A stretch of 64,000 nt of DNA, from assembly GCF_000820165.1 (NCBI RefSeq), contig NZ_CDDD01000037.1:22124-86123 (forward strand). The letters run 5' to 3'. The notes below the pieces were generated by a model, which ran no database searches, had not been told where the DNA came from, and saw only the letters and a program-made list of their open reading frames with translations. Shown here one piece after another: positions 42,592-50,502 of the stretch (positions within the stretch are counted from its first letter, which is position 1; each line of letters opens with the position of its first letter). Origin of the DNA: Aeromonas taiwanensis. GTDB lineage: Bacteria; Pseudomonadota; Gammaproteobacteria; Enterobacterales; Aeromonadaceae. The position numbers and the translations under genes are program-made.

Positions 42592-42892
42592 TCTTGTCTC
42601 TCCCGATGATGACGAACAAGGAGCCCAAAAGGGCTCGTACGGACACTGTTATTAAACAGGCGCCATATTATGGGAGTGTGGCGGAACAAGACGAAGCCGC
42701 CTCATTTCATGAAGAATGTGTGACGCAAGTCACAAGTTATTGATTAGGTAGGAAGATATCCCCCATTGCCGCCCCCTTCTCCATGAGAGTCCCGTCCGGA
42801 AGGTGCGACAGAAAGTGACTCAAATAGCGCTTTTGTCGGCAACATGGGCACTTGGCGGGGAAGGACGGCCCCCTGCCGGGGGCCAGCGGGGA
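42592..42892. other. 301-bp region upstream of aqpZ and downstream of ruvC
   Basis: It holds the aqpZ promoter (CATAAT on the minus strand at 42667-42672), the CRP site at 42719-42734, and a GC-rich hairpin GGCCCCC-TGCC-GGGGGCC (42867-42884) next to the ruvC stop. That hairpin lacks a T run and is at best a weak terminator. AGCCC-AAAA-GGGCT at about 42632-42645 is a small stem in the aqpZ leader. No gene was seen. Confidence 0.5.
42719..42734. promoter_or_regulatory. Perfect CRP-binding site upstream of aqpZ
   Basis: TGTGA-CGCAAG-TCACA matches the CRP half-sites exactly with 6-bp spacing. Its centre is about 55 bp upstream of the CATAAT -10 on the minus strand, which puts it near -62 to -67, a class I activator position for aqpZ. 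Confidence 0.75.
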
Positions 42893-43414
42893 TCAGCGGT
42901 AACGGCCGCGCACCGCGCCGGTGGCGCGCCCTGCCATCCGGATCAGGCTCTGCCGGGTGTGGAAGTGGCAGAGCGCCACCCCGAGGGCATCCGCCGCATC
43001 CGCCTGGGGGGTCGCAGAAAGCGTGAGCAGATGGGTCACCATGTGCTGCACCTGCTCCTTGGTTGCCCCGCCGGTCCCCACCACCGCCTGCTTGATCTGG
43101 GTGGCCGAGTATTCGCTCACCGGCAACAGGGCGTTGACCGCCGCGACGATGGCGCTGCCCCGCGCCTGGCCGAGCTTGAGGGCCGAGTCCGCGTTGCGGG
43201 CCATAAAGACCCGCTCGATGGCGAACTCGTCCGGCTTGAACTGGGTGATGATCTCGCTCACCCCGTCATAGACCTGCTTGAGGCGGGACGGCAGCTCCCC
43301 CAGGTCGGTGCGGATACAGCCGGACCCCAGGTACTGCGCCTTGCCCGCCACGATGCGGATGACGCCGTAACCGGTGATCCGGGAGCCGGGGTCGATTCCC
43401 AGGATAATGCTCAT
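42893..43414 (-). CDS. ruvC: Holliday-junction resolvase RuvC
   Basis: This 173-aa protein has the RuvC acidic residues in [14 protein letters not shown] (Asp7), [20 protein letters not shown] and [14 protein letters not shown]. The family text [20 protein letters not shown] is present. It cuts Holliday junctions with RuvAB. RuvA and ruvB do not follow here. The next minus-strand gene is aqpZ with its own promoter. Confidence 0.96.
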   Translation of the reverse strand: MSIILGIDPGSRITGYGVIRIVAGKAQYLGSGCIRTDLGELPSRLKQVYDGVSEIITQFKPDEFAIERVFMARNADSALKLGQARGSAIVAAVNALLPVSEYSATQIKQAVVGTGGATKEQVQHMVTHLLTLSATPQADAADALGVALCHFHTRQSLIRMAGRATGAVRGRYR

Positions 43415-43550
43415 GAGACTCTGCTGTGTTGAAGACTGTTCATGGCGGCCAAGATAGCAAACTCCCCCCCGCTTGGCTCGCGCGGCAACGCCTAGGGCGC
43501 CTGACTGCGCAGGGATGCGCCATCTTGTACAGTGGTCTGCCGCTTCTCTC

Positions 43551-43602
43551 GCCAGTTATAGCGGCCAGTTATAGCGGCCAGTGATACCGGCCAGTGATGC
43601 CG
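43551..43602. repeat. Four tandem 13-bp repeats
   Basis: GCCAGTTATAGCG occurs twice exactly, then GCCAGTGATACCG and GCCAGTGATGCCG, all head to tail at 13-bp period. They lie between ruvC and the oxidoreductase stop. It could be a slippage-prone spacer or a regulator array. No T run is present. Confidence 0.75.
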
Positions 43603-43633
43603 ATGGGCTTCACCCCGGCTGGCTACGCTGGGG

Positions 43634-44542
43634 TCACTCCCCCGCCATGACCACCAGTCGCTCCGCCAGCCGGTGGCCGTGCAGATAGCTCTCGATAAGC
43701 CGCCCGTCGGCCCGACCCAGCTCCACCTGCCGATACCAGTGATCGAGCATCGCAACGAAGCCCCGTTGGGCCAGCACCGGCTGCCAGTCGTCCGGCGCCA
43801 GGGTCTGCACAGCCTTGTCTCGGGCCATCGTGCCCCGGGTGCAGTTCTCGATATGAAGGGAGAGGTTGTCCCCATAGGCGTCGATGCGCTCCTCCGTGAT
43901 GCCGGCGCTGCGATTCATGCTGCCGCTCACCGCCACCTGCCCGCTCTGCCAGGCGACGCTCGCGCTCACCAGCATGTCCGGATCCTGCGCACTGCGCCGC
44001 AGCACGGCATGGATGTCGCCGTCCGGCACGCCGCCATAGAAGCAGAGGCTGTCGAGCACGTGGATAAAGTCATCGAACAGGAACGAGCGCGGCCACCCCG
44101 GCAGATCGTGCCTGTGCTTCTGCCAGTGGATCTCGGTGAGCGGCTGACTGCGGGCCGCGGTCAGGGCAGGCAAATAGCGGCGGTTGAAGCCCACAAAGAG
44201 CGGGCAATCCTTCGATAGGGCAAGGTTCGCGAGCGTCTCCACCTCGGCGTACTCGAAGCAGAGCGGCTTGTCCACAAAGGTGGGGATGCCCGCCGCTAGG
44301 CATTGCCGCGCCAGCGCGAAGTGCACGACGGTGGCGGCGTGGATCATCACCGCATCGGGGCGGCTCGCGAGCAGCGCATCGACCTCGGTAAAGCACTCGG
44401 GGATCCGGTACTGGCGGGCCAGCTTGCCGAGCACGGAGGGATTACGGGTGCAGAGCAGCGGGGTGACTCGCTCGTCGCTGGCAAGCAGCGGCAGATAGGC
44501 CTTCTGGGCGATATCGCCAAGGCCAATCAGGGCAATGCGCAT
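43634..44542 (-). CDS. Gfo/Idh/MocA-family oxidoreductase (MviM-like)
   Basis: This is a 302-aa protein. The Rossmann NAD(P) motif MRIALIGLGDIAQKAYLPLL starts the chain, and VDKPLCFEYAEVETL has the conserved EKP-type lysine (here DKP). The C-terminal domain of this family follows (FLFDDFIHVLDSLCFYGG). It is probably a sugar or cyclitol dehydrogenase of the MviM type. The substrate is not evident from neighbours. Confidence 0.8.
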   Translation of the reverse strand: MRIALIGLGDIAQKAYLPLLASDERVTPLLCTRNPSVLGKLARQYRIPECFTEVDALLASRPDAVMIHAATVVHFALARQCLAAGIPTFVDKPLCFEYAEVETLANLALSKDCPLFVGFNRRYLPALTAARSQPLTEIHWQKHRHDLPGWPRSFLFDDFIHVLDSLCFYGGVPDGDIHAVLRRSAQDPDMLVSASVAWQSGQVAVSGSMNRSAGITEERIDAYGDNLSLHIENCTRGTMARDKAVQTLAPDDWQPVLAQRGFVAMLDHWYRQVELGRADGRLIESYLHGHRLAERLVVMAGE

Positions 44543-44752
44543 GGGAACTCCTCCTCTGGGTACGATGGCCGCAAGGTAGCATGTCCCCGCCCCTGGGCGA
44601 ACCGGGCAAGCCCCCGTATGGGAGATGCTTCACAGCCCACTGATTAACAAGGAAAAATAGACGAAGGTCAGCTTCCAAGCTCAGGCACCGAGGTTCCCAA
44701 GCCCCGGACGGCTGGCTAAGATGCCAGCCTTGCACGCCCATCAAGGAAGACC

Positions 44753-45256
44753 ATGAGCCACTCGACCCTGCCATCCCTCTTTCGCTACAAGGCCTGGGCC
44801 GATGGCGAGCTGCTGGATGCCCTCGCCACCCTGGACCCGCGAGAGTACCCCGAGGCGCACCACACTGCCCTTCGCATCTTCAACCATCTCCATGTGGTCG
44901 ACGCCATCTTCAAGGGCAACCTGCTGGGGGAGCCCCACGGCTATAGCGCCACCAATACCCCGGAAACGCCGACCCTCGATATGCTGCGCACCGCCATCCA
45001 CGCGCTGGATGCCTGGTATCTGGATTACGTGGCAAGCCTTGGTCAGGCAGAGGGCGAGGCCGTGCTCTCGTTTCACTTCGTGGACGGGGACAGGGGGCAG
45101 ATGAGCCGCGAGGAGATGCTGCTGCATCTGGTGACTCACGGCGGTTATCACAGGGGAGCCATCGGGCGGATTCTGGTGCAGTGCGGCATCACGCCGCCCC
45201 GCGACACCCTGACCACCTTCCTGCATCGCAGCGAACCCGGGCGACGGGGCGGCTGA
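44753..45256 (+). CDS. DinB/YfiT-like family protein
   Basis: This is a 167-aa four-helix protein. Histidines placed as in DinB metal sites are seen in RIFNHLHVVDAIFKGNLLGE and in LLHLVTHGGYHRGAIGRILV. The N terminus FRYKAWADGELLDAL is typical. DinB-like proteins are often thiol-dependent metalloenzymes or stress proteins of unclear role. It is unrelated to DNA polymerase IV. It has a single-gene unit. Confidence 0.8.
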   Translation: MSHSTLPSLFRYKAWADGELLDALATLDPREYPEAHHTALRIFNHLHVVDAIFKGNLLGEPHGYSATNTPETPTLDMLRTAIHALDAWYLDYVASLGQAEGEAVLSFHFVDGDRGQMSREEMLLHLVTHGGYHRGAIGRILVQCGITPPRDTLTTFLHRSEPGRRGG

Positions 45257-45288
45257 TCCCGCCATGCGCGGGCGGCGGATGTCGCCCT

Positions 45289-45516
45289 TTACTCCGGGGA
45301 GTTGGCCTGCGCCCTGGCATCGACCCACTTGCCAATTCGGGCCCCCAGCTCGGAGCCGACCACGGCGCTCACCATGGCCAGGATCATCGGCGCCAGCTCA
45401 AACCCGGCCTGGGGCCCGAACAGCACAGGCACCAGCATATTGAAGCCGATGATCCCGAATACCAGCCCGAGCCCGCTGCCTATCTTCTCGTTTCTGGACT
45501 TGCTTTTGACTGCCAT
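45289..45516 (-). CDS. Small membrane protein of unknown function (75 aa)
   Basis: ATG 45516 has AGGAG eight bases upstream. A basic N terminus (MAVKSKSRNEKIGSG) is followed by two hydrophobic segments (LGLVFGIIGFNMLVPVLF and FELAPMILAMVSAVVGSELG) and a charged tail. A two-span inner-membrane topology is likely. I do not recognise a family. The longer frame to 45579 has no ribosome site. Confidence 0.55.
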   Translation of the reverse strand: MAVKSKSRNEKIGSGLGLVFGIIGFNMLVPVLFGPQAGFELAPMILAMVSAVVGSELGARIGKWVDARAQANSPE

Positions 45517-45906
45517 CTCATTGCTCCTGTGCCGGTCTCTTTGTCGGTGCTCGTGCGGGGTGCGCCATGGCGCCCCCACGCCAAATTAATCGGCCGCCAA
45601 GATAGCAAAACCGCCCCCGCCTGGCTGCCTTTATCGGCAGCCTGCTGGCACTTTGATGACAGGGTTCAAAAAACCGCAACTTCCCGACTGTGATATCGCT
45701 ACCGATGCTCGCACAGGCAGCTTCGTTTGGCTTACAGTGGCTATCTGGAACCTGTTGAGCTGCTATGGGTTGCTGCCCCCGCTGGTCAATGGAGCATGTT
45801 GGAAGCTGTAATCCACGGGCGGTAGCGTCTTCTTATAGAAAATAGCTCTAACCCGACAAGCATTAGATATAATACATCCAATCAACCCCAAATCGGATAA
45901 TAAAAC
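45517..45906. other. 390-bp region with the left edge of the AT-rich island
   Basis: From 45517 to about 45820 the base composition is like the chromosome and no gene is seen. GGCTGCC and GGCAGCC (about 45622-45640) can pair. From about 45830 the sequence turns AT-rich, with the promoter of the ParB-like gene. No direct repeat, tRNA or integrase marks the edge. Confidence 0.5.
45868..45873 (+). promoter_or_regulatory. -10 element of the ParB-Mrr operon
   Basis: A perfect TATAAT lies 34 bases before the ATG at 45907. The -35 region at 17-bp spacing (GCTCTA) is poor, so a regulator or an extended -10 may help. Confidence 0.5.
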
Positions 45907-47016
45907 ATGAACACGCCTTCCTTTTCAGAATTTTTGAGTCCAATAAGCGTTAGGTTGGAACAAATTTTATTAGACCCTAATAACCCCAGATTTTCAGACC
46001 TAGGGGAGGAAGTTCATCCTATACAAGAAGGTCGATTCGCAGACGAGAGAGTCCAATCTCATACATTTGAGAGAATGAAAGCAGATAGTTTTGATGTATC
46101 AGAGTTAAGGGATACAATAAAAACTCTTGGTTTCCTACCTATGGATAAAATCGTACTTCGTCGTTGGACAGGAAATCAGGATGAAAATATTAAATATGTA
46201 GTTGTAGAGGGAAATCGCCGTGTAACAGCCTTAAAATGGCTTATACATTTACATGATATAGGGCGAGAAACATTTAGTGCAGAACAAATTGAAAACTTCA
46301 CACATCTAGATTGCTTATTGATCGATGACTCTCGTGCTCCTGATTCAATTTATTTGATTTTGCCAGGATTGCGTCATGTGTCTGGGATTAAAGAGTGGGG
46401 GCCATACCAGAAAGCCAAGGCAGTATATGGATTACGATGCTCAGGTCTAAGCCCGCAACAGGCTGCACAGTCATTAGGTCTATCCACTAGAGCGGCAAAT
46501 AGTGCATATCGTTGCTTTTTAGCGCTGGAAGCAATGAAAGAGGATGAAGAATATGGTGAGTATGCTCAACCCAAAATGTACAGTTACTTTGAAGAAGTAT
46601 TTAAAAAACCAAATTTAAAGTCATGGCTAGGTTGGAGTGATGAAAGAGAGTCATTTTTAGAGGAAGATCGTGTTGCTGAATTTTATAGCTGGATTGTTCC
46701 ACTTGAAGGCGAAGATAGTGAAAAAATCACTACCGCAATTCAAGTTCGAGAGCTTGCAGCAATTATTAATGATGAGGAAGCTATAGCTATCTTGCGCAGT
46801 CCATCTGGCACTCTGGCAAGGGCTCTTGCTCGTTATGAAGCAGACCATCCTCAAGACTGGTTACCCAAAATAAAAGCTGCAACTAGTGCCCTAAGGGCGT
46901 TAACGCCTGAAACCTTACGAGCAATGCAACCAGAATATCTTGCCGCATTAGAAGCATTATTAAGCCAAACTCAATCAACTATTAATGACAGGCAAGTATT
47001 GCTATCTCGGGAATAA
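45907..47016 (+). CDS. ParB/Srx-fold protein of an AT-rich two-gene island
   Basis: This is a 369-aa protein. The N-terminal ParB/sulfiredoxin-like domain has VRLEQILLDPNNPRFSDL (residues 15-32) and VVVEGNRRVTALKWL (98-112), where EGNRR takes the place of the ParB GxRR nucleotide motif. A helix-turn-helix follows at about 180-202 (GLSPQQAAQSLGLSTRAANS). The rest is helical without known motifs. ParB-fold proteins bind DNA and can hydrolyse CTP. There is no ParA partner, so a plasmid-partition role is unlikely. Base composition is about 40% GC against 62% around it. The stop is 2 bases from the Mrr-like nuclease start, so they form an operon. Confidence 0.78.
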   Translation: MNTPSFSEFLSPISVRLEQILLDPNNPRFSDLGEEVHPIQEGRFADERVQSHTFERMKADSFDVSELRDTIKTLGFLPMDKIVLRRWTGNQDENIKYVVVEGNRRVTALKWLIHLHDIGRETFSAEQIENFTHLDCLLIDDSRAPDSIYLILPGLRHVSGIKEWGPYQKAKAVYGLRCSGLSPQQAAQSLGLSTRAANSAYRCFLALEAMKEDEEYGEYAQPKMYSYFEEVFKKPNLKSWLGWSDERESFLEEDRVAEFYSWIVPLEGEDSEKITTAIQVRELAAIINDEEAIAILRSPSGTLARALARYEADHPQDWLPKIKAATSALRALTPETLRAMQPEYLAALEALLSQTQSTINDRQVLLSRE

Positions 47017-47018
47017 AT

Positions 47019-47768
47019 ATGGCCAATATACCATCACAAGTTATTAAAGGGTGGCTTATTGCACGACTTAATAACACCGATTGGATATCTTTAATAGAGG
47101 TATTGATTGCTGTTATAAGAGTTGAGGCGCGTGGATTATCGACAGAAGAGATTGCTGAAATAGCCGAAGATCACATGCCACATATATCTCAATTACTAAG
47201 AGAGCAATTAGAGGCAGAGAGACTGTCTCAGGTCCCATCAGTATTTGAACTTGATGAAGAGAGTCCTCCATATATTAGATCTCTTATTAGTGATGAAATA
47301 AGAAGATTATCTAGAGACATATGTAGCATTGCTCCAGACAGGTTCGAAATAATATGCCAAGAAATTGTAAGTAAAATCGGAGGGGTATCTAATCAGCATA
47401 TAGGGGGTGCTAATGATGGAGGTATTGATTTTATAGGGTATGACATTGTTCCTGATCAAGGTTATACGTACATACCACAATCAAGTAAAATCGTCATACT
47501 AGGTCAAGCTAAGCGATATGCTAGATCACACAATGTCAACCTCAATGAAATGCGCCAATTCGTCGGTTCCTGTAAAGCCAAAATAAATGACCTTAAACGT
47601 TCGGGTAAAATTGGTCCTTTTACACCTATAATGTGTGCATTTTGGACAACGAGTAACTTTAGTGCAGAAGCCGTAAATTATGCCAGACAAATTGGAGTTT
47701 GGTATATGGATGGTATATCAATAGCTAAAGCAATCAGAACTTTTGAAATTAACATTGACATGCATTAA
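47019..47768 (+). CDS. Mrr-like PD-(D/E)xK restriction endonuclease
   Basis: This is a 249-aa protein. The Mrr-type nuclease core is at about 107-215: DRFEIICQEIVSKIGG (Glu110), GGANDGGIDFIGYD (Asp137 in the GxD motif), ILGQAKRYAR (Gln163, Lys165). This is the E-D-QxK set of Mrr_cat enzymes. The first 100 residues are helical, perhaps a DNA-reading domain. Mrr enzymes cut modified or foreign DNA. Here a ParB-like protein, not a methylase, is the partner. It is AT-rich like its partner and has probably been acquired together with it. Confidence 0.8.
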   Translation: MANIPSQVIKGWLIARLNNTDWISLIEVLIAVIRVEARGLSTEEIAEIAEDHMPHISQLLREQLEAERLSQVPSVFELDEESPPYIRSLISDEIRRLSRDICSIAPDRFEIICQEIVSKIGGVSNQHIGGANDGGIDFIGYDIVPDQGYTYIPQSSKIVILGQAKRYARSHNVNLNEMRQFVGSCKAKINDLKRSGKIGPFTPIMCAFWTTSNFSAEAVNYARQIGVWYMDGISIAKAIRTFEINIDMH

Positions 47769-47827
47769 TAATTTCCAGAGATCATCATAACTGGCATATC
47801 CGAGTCATGAACATTTTAGTTTAAAAT

Positions 47828-47855
47828 GAAAAGGCGACCATCTGGTCGCCTTTTT
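47828..47855. terminator. Bidirectional terminator between the nuclease and ygiQ
   Basis: AAAAGGCGACCA and TGGTCGCCTTTTT pair perfectly around TC. It matches chromosomal composition and marks the right edge of the AT-rich island. Confidence 0.9.
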
Positions 47856-47882
47856 ATTTCTATCTCTTCCACATCAGGAATA

Positions 47883-50306
47883 TCACCGCGCCGGTCGCTT
47901 GGCTGCCCCGCCTTTTGCGGCAGGCTTGCCGCCCTGAGTGGCGGGTTTGGCGCCCGGCTTGGCAGAGCCAGCGCGGGTCGGGGCCTTGCCCTTATGGGCC
48001 GGTTTCCCCTGCCCTGCCGGTTTGCCCTGGGCTGCACCCTGTCCAGCCCCCTGAGCGGCAGGCTTGCCGTTGCCGGCACCTTTCTGGAGCTGAGAGCCCA
48101 CCGGTTTGCCATTGCCGGCCTTGCCGCCGTTTCTGCTGGCTGCCGGGGCATTCCCTGCACCAGCCTCGCTGCGGGCGCCCTTGTTGCCAGCCCCGTTGCT
48201 GCGCTGATGGGTGATGGCGCTGTGGCGGGTCAGGGCCGGTTTCAGGCCCTTGTTGCGGCTGCGCTCGGCTTTGGCTTCGCCACGCCCTTCCGGCGGCACC
48301 AGGCAGTCGGGGCCGTTGCCAATCAGGTGGCCCTTGCCCATCTCCAGCAAGGCTTCGCGGATCATGGGCCAGCCGGCCGGATCGTGATAGCGCAGCAGCG
48401 CCTTGTGCAGGCGACGGCGACGCTCCCCTTTCACCACGAACACGTCCCCGCCCTGGCGGCTCACCTTGTTGAGGGGGTTTTTCTCCGTGTAATACATGGT
48501 GGTGGCGTTGGCGAGCGGCGACGGGTAGAAGTTCTGCACCTGATCGAGCTTGAAGCGGTTGGATTTGATCCAGAGCGCCATGTTCACCATGTCCTCATCC
48601 GTGGTGCCCGGGTGGGCGGAGATGAAGTAGGGGATCAGGTACTGCTGCTTGCCCGCCTCCTTGGAGTACTTGTCGAACAGCTCCTTGAAGCTGTAGTAGC
48701 TGCCCATGCCCGGCTTCATCATCTTGGAGAGCGGGCCCTCCTCGGTGTGCTCCGGCGCTATCTTGAGGTAGCCGCCGACGTGGTACTTGGCCAGCTCCTT
48801 GATATAGCGCGGATCTTCCACCGCGATGTCGTAGCGCACCCCGGAGGCGATCAGTATCTTCTTGATGCCCTTGAGGTCGCGCGCCTTGCGATAGAGGTTG
48901 ATGGTCGGGCTGTGGTCTGTGTCCATGTGCGGGCAGATGGTCGGCCAGACGCAGGAGGCGCGGCGACAGGTCTGCTCGGCCTTGGGGCTCTTGCAACGCA
49001 GCTTGTACATGTTGGCGGTGGGGCCGCCGAGATCCGAGATGACGCCGGTAAAGCCCGGCACCTTGTCGCGGATCTCTTCGATTTCTTTGAGGATTGACTC
49101 TTCCGAGCGGCTCTGGATGATGCGCCCCTCGTGCTCTGTGATGGAGCAGAAGGAGCAGCCGCCGAAGCAACCGCGCATGATGTTGACCGAGGTCTTGATC
49201 ATGTCGTAGGCCGGGATCTTCTCCTTGCCATAGGCCGGGTGTGGCACCCGCTGGTACGGCAGGCCGAACACGCCGTCCATCTCGTCGGTTTCGAGGGGGA
49301 AGGCGGGCGGGTTGACCCAGATGATGCGATCGCCGTGGGCCTGGGAGAGCGCGCGGGCACAGCCGGGGTTGGTCTCGTGGTGCAGGATGCGGGACGCGTG
49401 GGCGTAGAGCACCTTGTCTTCCTTCACACGCTCGAACGCCGGCAGCTTGACGTAGGTCTTCTCCCACGGCTTTTGCTTCGGCGGCTGCACCAGGATGGGT
49501 TTGGCCTCCTGCTCCATCGGCGCGGTGCCTTCGTCGTCCGCGCAGGGGGCCCCTTCCATATAGGGGTTGGGGATGGGATCGATGCGGCCAATCTGGTCGA
49601 GCTTGCTCGAATCCACCCCGCGCCAGCCCGGCAGCGGCTCCTTGCGGATGACGGCGGTGCCGCGAATGTCCTGCATGGTCTCGATGGTCTCGCCACCGGC
49701 GATGCGGTGAGCCACCTCCACCAGGGGGCGCTCGGCGTTACCGTAGATGAGGATGTCGGCCTTGGCGTCGATCAGGATCGAGCGACGGATGGTCTCGGAC
49801 CAGTAGTCGTAGTGGGCGATGCGGCGCAGGGACGCCTCGATGCCGCCGATGACCACGGGGACCTCTTTATAGGCCTCCTTGCAGCGCTGGGTATAGACCA
49901 GGGTCGCGCGGTCCGGCCGCTTGCCGCCCACATCCCCGGGGGTGTAGGCGTCGTCGTGGCGCAGCTTCTTGTCGGCGGTGTAGCGGTTGATCATGGAGTC
50001 CATGTTGCCCGCGGTCACCCCGTAGAAGAGGTTCGGCTTGCCCAGGCGCATAAAGTCATCCTTCGACGACCAGTCCGGCTGGGCGATGATGCCGACCCGA
50101 AAGCCCTGGGATTCGAGCATGCGGCCGATCACCGCCATGCCGAAGCTCGGGTGATCCACGTAGGCATCCCCCGTGACCAGCACGATGTCGCAGCTGTCCC
50201 AGCCGAGCTTGTCCATCTCCGCACGGGACATGGGCAGGAAGGGCGCCGTGCCGTAGCACTCGGCCCAGTAGCGGGGATAGGAGAAGAGGTTGGTAACCGG
50301 CTGCAT
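47883..50306 (-). CDS. ygiQ: YgiQ family radical SAM protein with long basic tail
   Basis: This is an 807-aa protein, longer than the 739-aa E. coli protein. ATG 50306 follows AGGTGGTCAAA. The N-terminal domain is typical of YgiQ ([40 protein letters not shown]). The radical SAM motif is CFGGCSFC with [14 protein letters not shown], and the C-terminal part includes [14 protein letters not shown] and [19 protein letters not shown]. The last about 120 residues are low complexity, rich in G, A, K, Q and P ([20 protein letters not shown]), and likely unstructured and nucleic-acid binding. Function of the family is unknown. Confidence 0.9.
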   Translation of the reverse strand: MQPVTNLFSYPRYWAECYGTAPFLPMSRAEMDKLGWDSCDIVLVTGDAYVDHPSFGMAVIGRMLESQGFRVGIIAQPDWSSKDDFMRLGKPNLFYGVTAGNMDSMINRYTADKKLRHDDAYTPGDVGGKRPDRATLVYTQRCKEAYKEVPVVIGGIEASLRRIAHYDYWSETIRRSILIDAKADILIYGNAERPLVEVAHRIAGGETIETMQDIRGTAVIRKEPLPGWRGVDSSKLDQIGRIDPIPNPYMEGAPCADDEGTAPMEQEAKPILVQPPKQKPWEKTYVKLPAFERVKEDKVLYAHASRILHHETNPGCARALSQAHGDRIIWVNPPAFPLETDEMDGVFGLPYQRVPHPAYGKEKIPAYDMIKTSVNIMRGCFGGCSFCSITEHEGRIIQSRSEESILKEIEEIRDKVPGFTGVISDLGGPTANMYKLRCKSPKAEQTCRRASCVWPTICPHMDTDHSPTINLYRKARDLKGIKKILIASGVRYDIAVEDPRYIKELAKYHVGGYLKIAPEHTEEGPLSKMMKPGMGSYYSFKELFDKYSKEAGKQQYLIPYFISAHPGTTDEDMVNMALWIKSNRFKLDQVQNFYPSPLANATTMYYTEKNPLNKVSRQGGDVFVVKGERRRRLHKALLRYHDPAGWPMIREALLEMGKGHLIGNGPDCLVPPEGRGEAKAERSRNKGLKPALTRHSAITHQRSNGAGNKGARSEAGAGNAPAASRNGGKAGNGKPVGSQLQKGAGNGKPAAQGAGQGAAQGKPAGQGKPAHKGKAPTRAGSAKPGAKPATQGGKPAAKGGAAKRPAR

Positions 50307-50502
50307 TTTGACCACCTGGAACAATTCGGGTCGCGCATTATACCGGCAGAGCAAGGCGGGGGCGACGGCTTTTTGCCCCCACAGAACGCGAGGGGAAAGG
50401 GCCCCTTCGGGCGGGCACGGCAGGCCGGCGTAACAAACTTGGATCTCATCAACAAGCAGGGCGCCCATTGGCGCCCTGCTTATGGCATCGTGGGTCGGCC
50501 AG
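50307..50502. other. Region between ygiQ start and RND pump stop
   Basis: It contains the ygiQ promoter area and, at 50454-50481, the hairpin AAGCAGGGCGCC-CATT-GGCGCCCTGCTT. That hairpin is perfect over 12 bp and serves as terminator for the RND operon on the minus strand. GGGGCGACGGCTTTTTGCCCCC near 50366 is a second stem. No gene was seen. Confidence 0.6.
50454..50481 (-). terminator. Terminator of the RND efflux operon
   Basis: A 12-bp perfect stem with a 4-base loop lies 22 bases past the pump stop. T-rich sequence after it is limited (TGTTG). Confidence 0.65.

Noticed and set aside
43551..43602. CRISPR-like array
   Set aside because: Units are 13 bp, head to tail with no spacers, and no cas gene is present.
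44753..45256. DNA polymerase IV (dinB)
   Set aside because: The DinB-like fold here is the four-helix metalloprotein family, which shares only the name.
45907..47016. Plasmid or chromosome partition parB
   Set aside because: No parA and no parS-like sites nearby, and the domain order differs from partition ParB; the Mrr-like partner points elsewhere.
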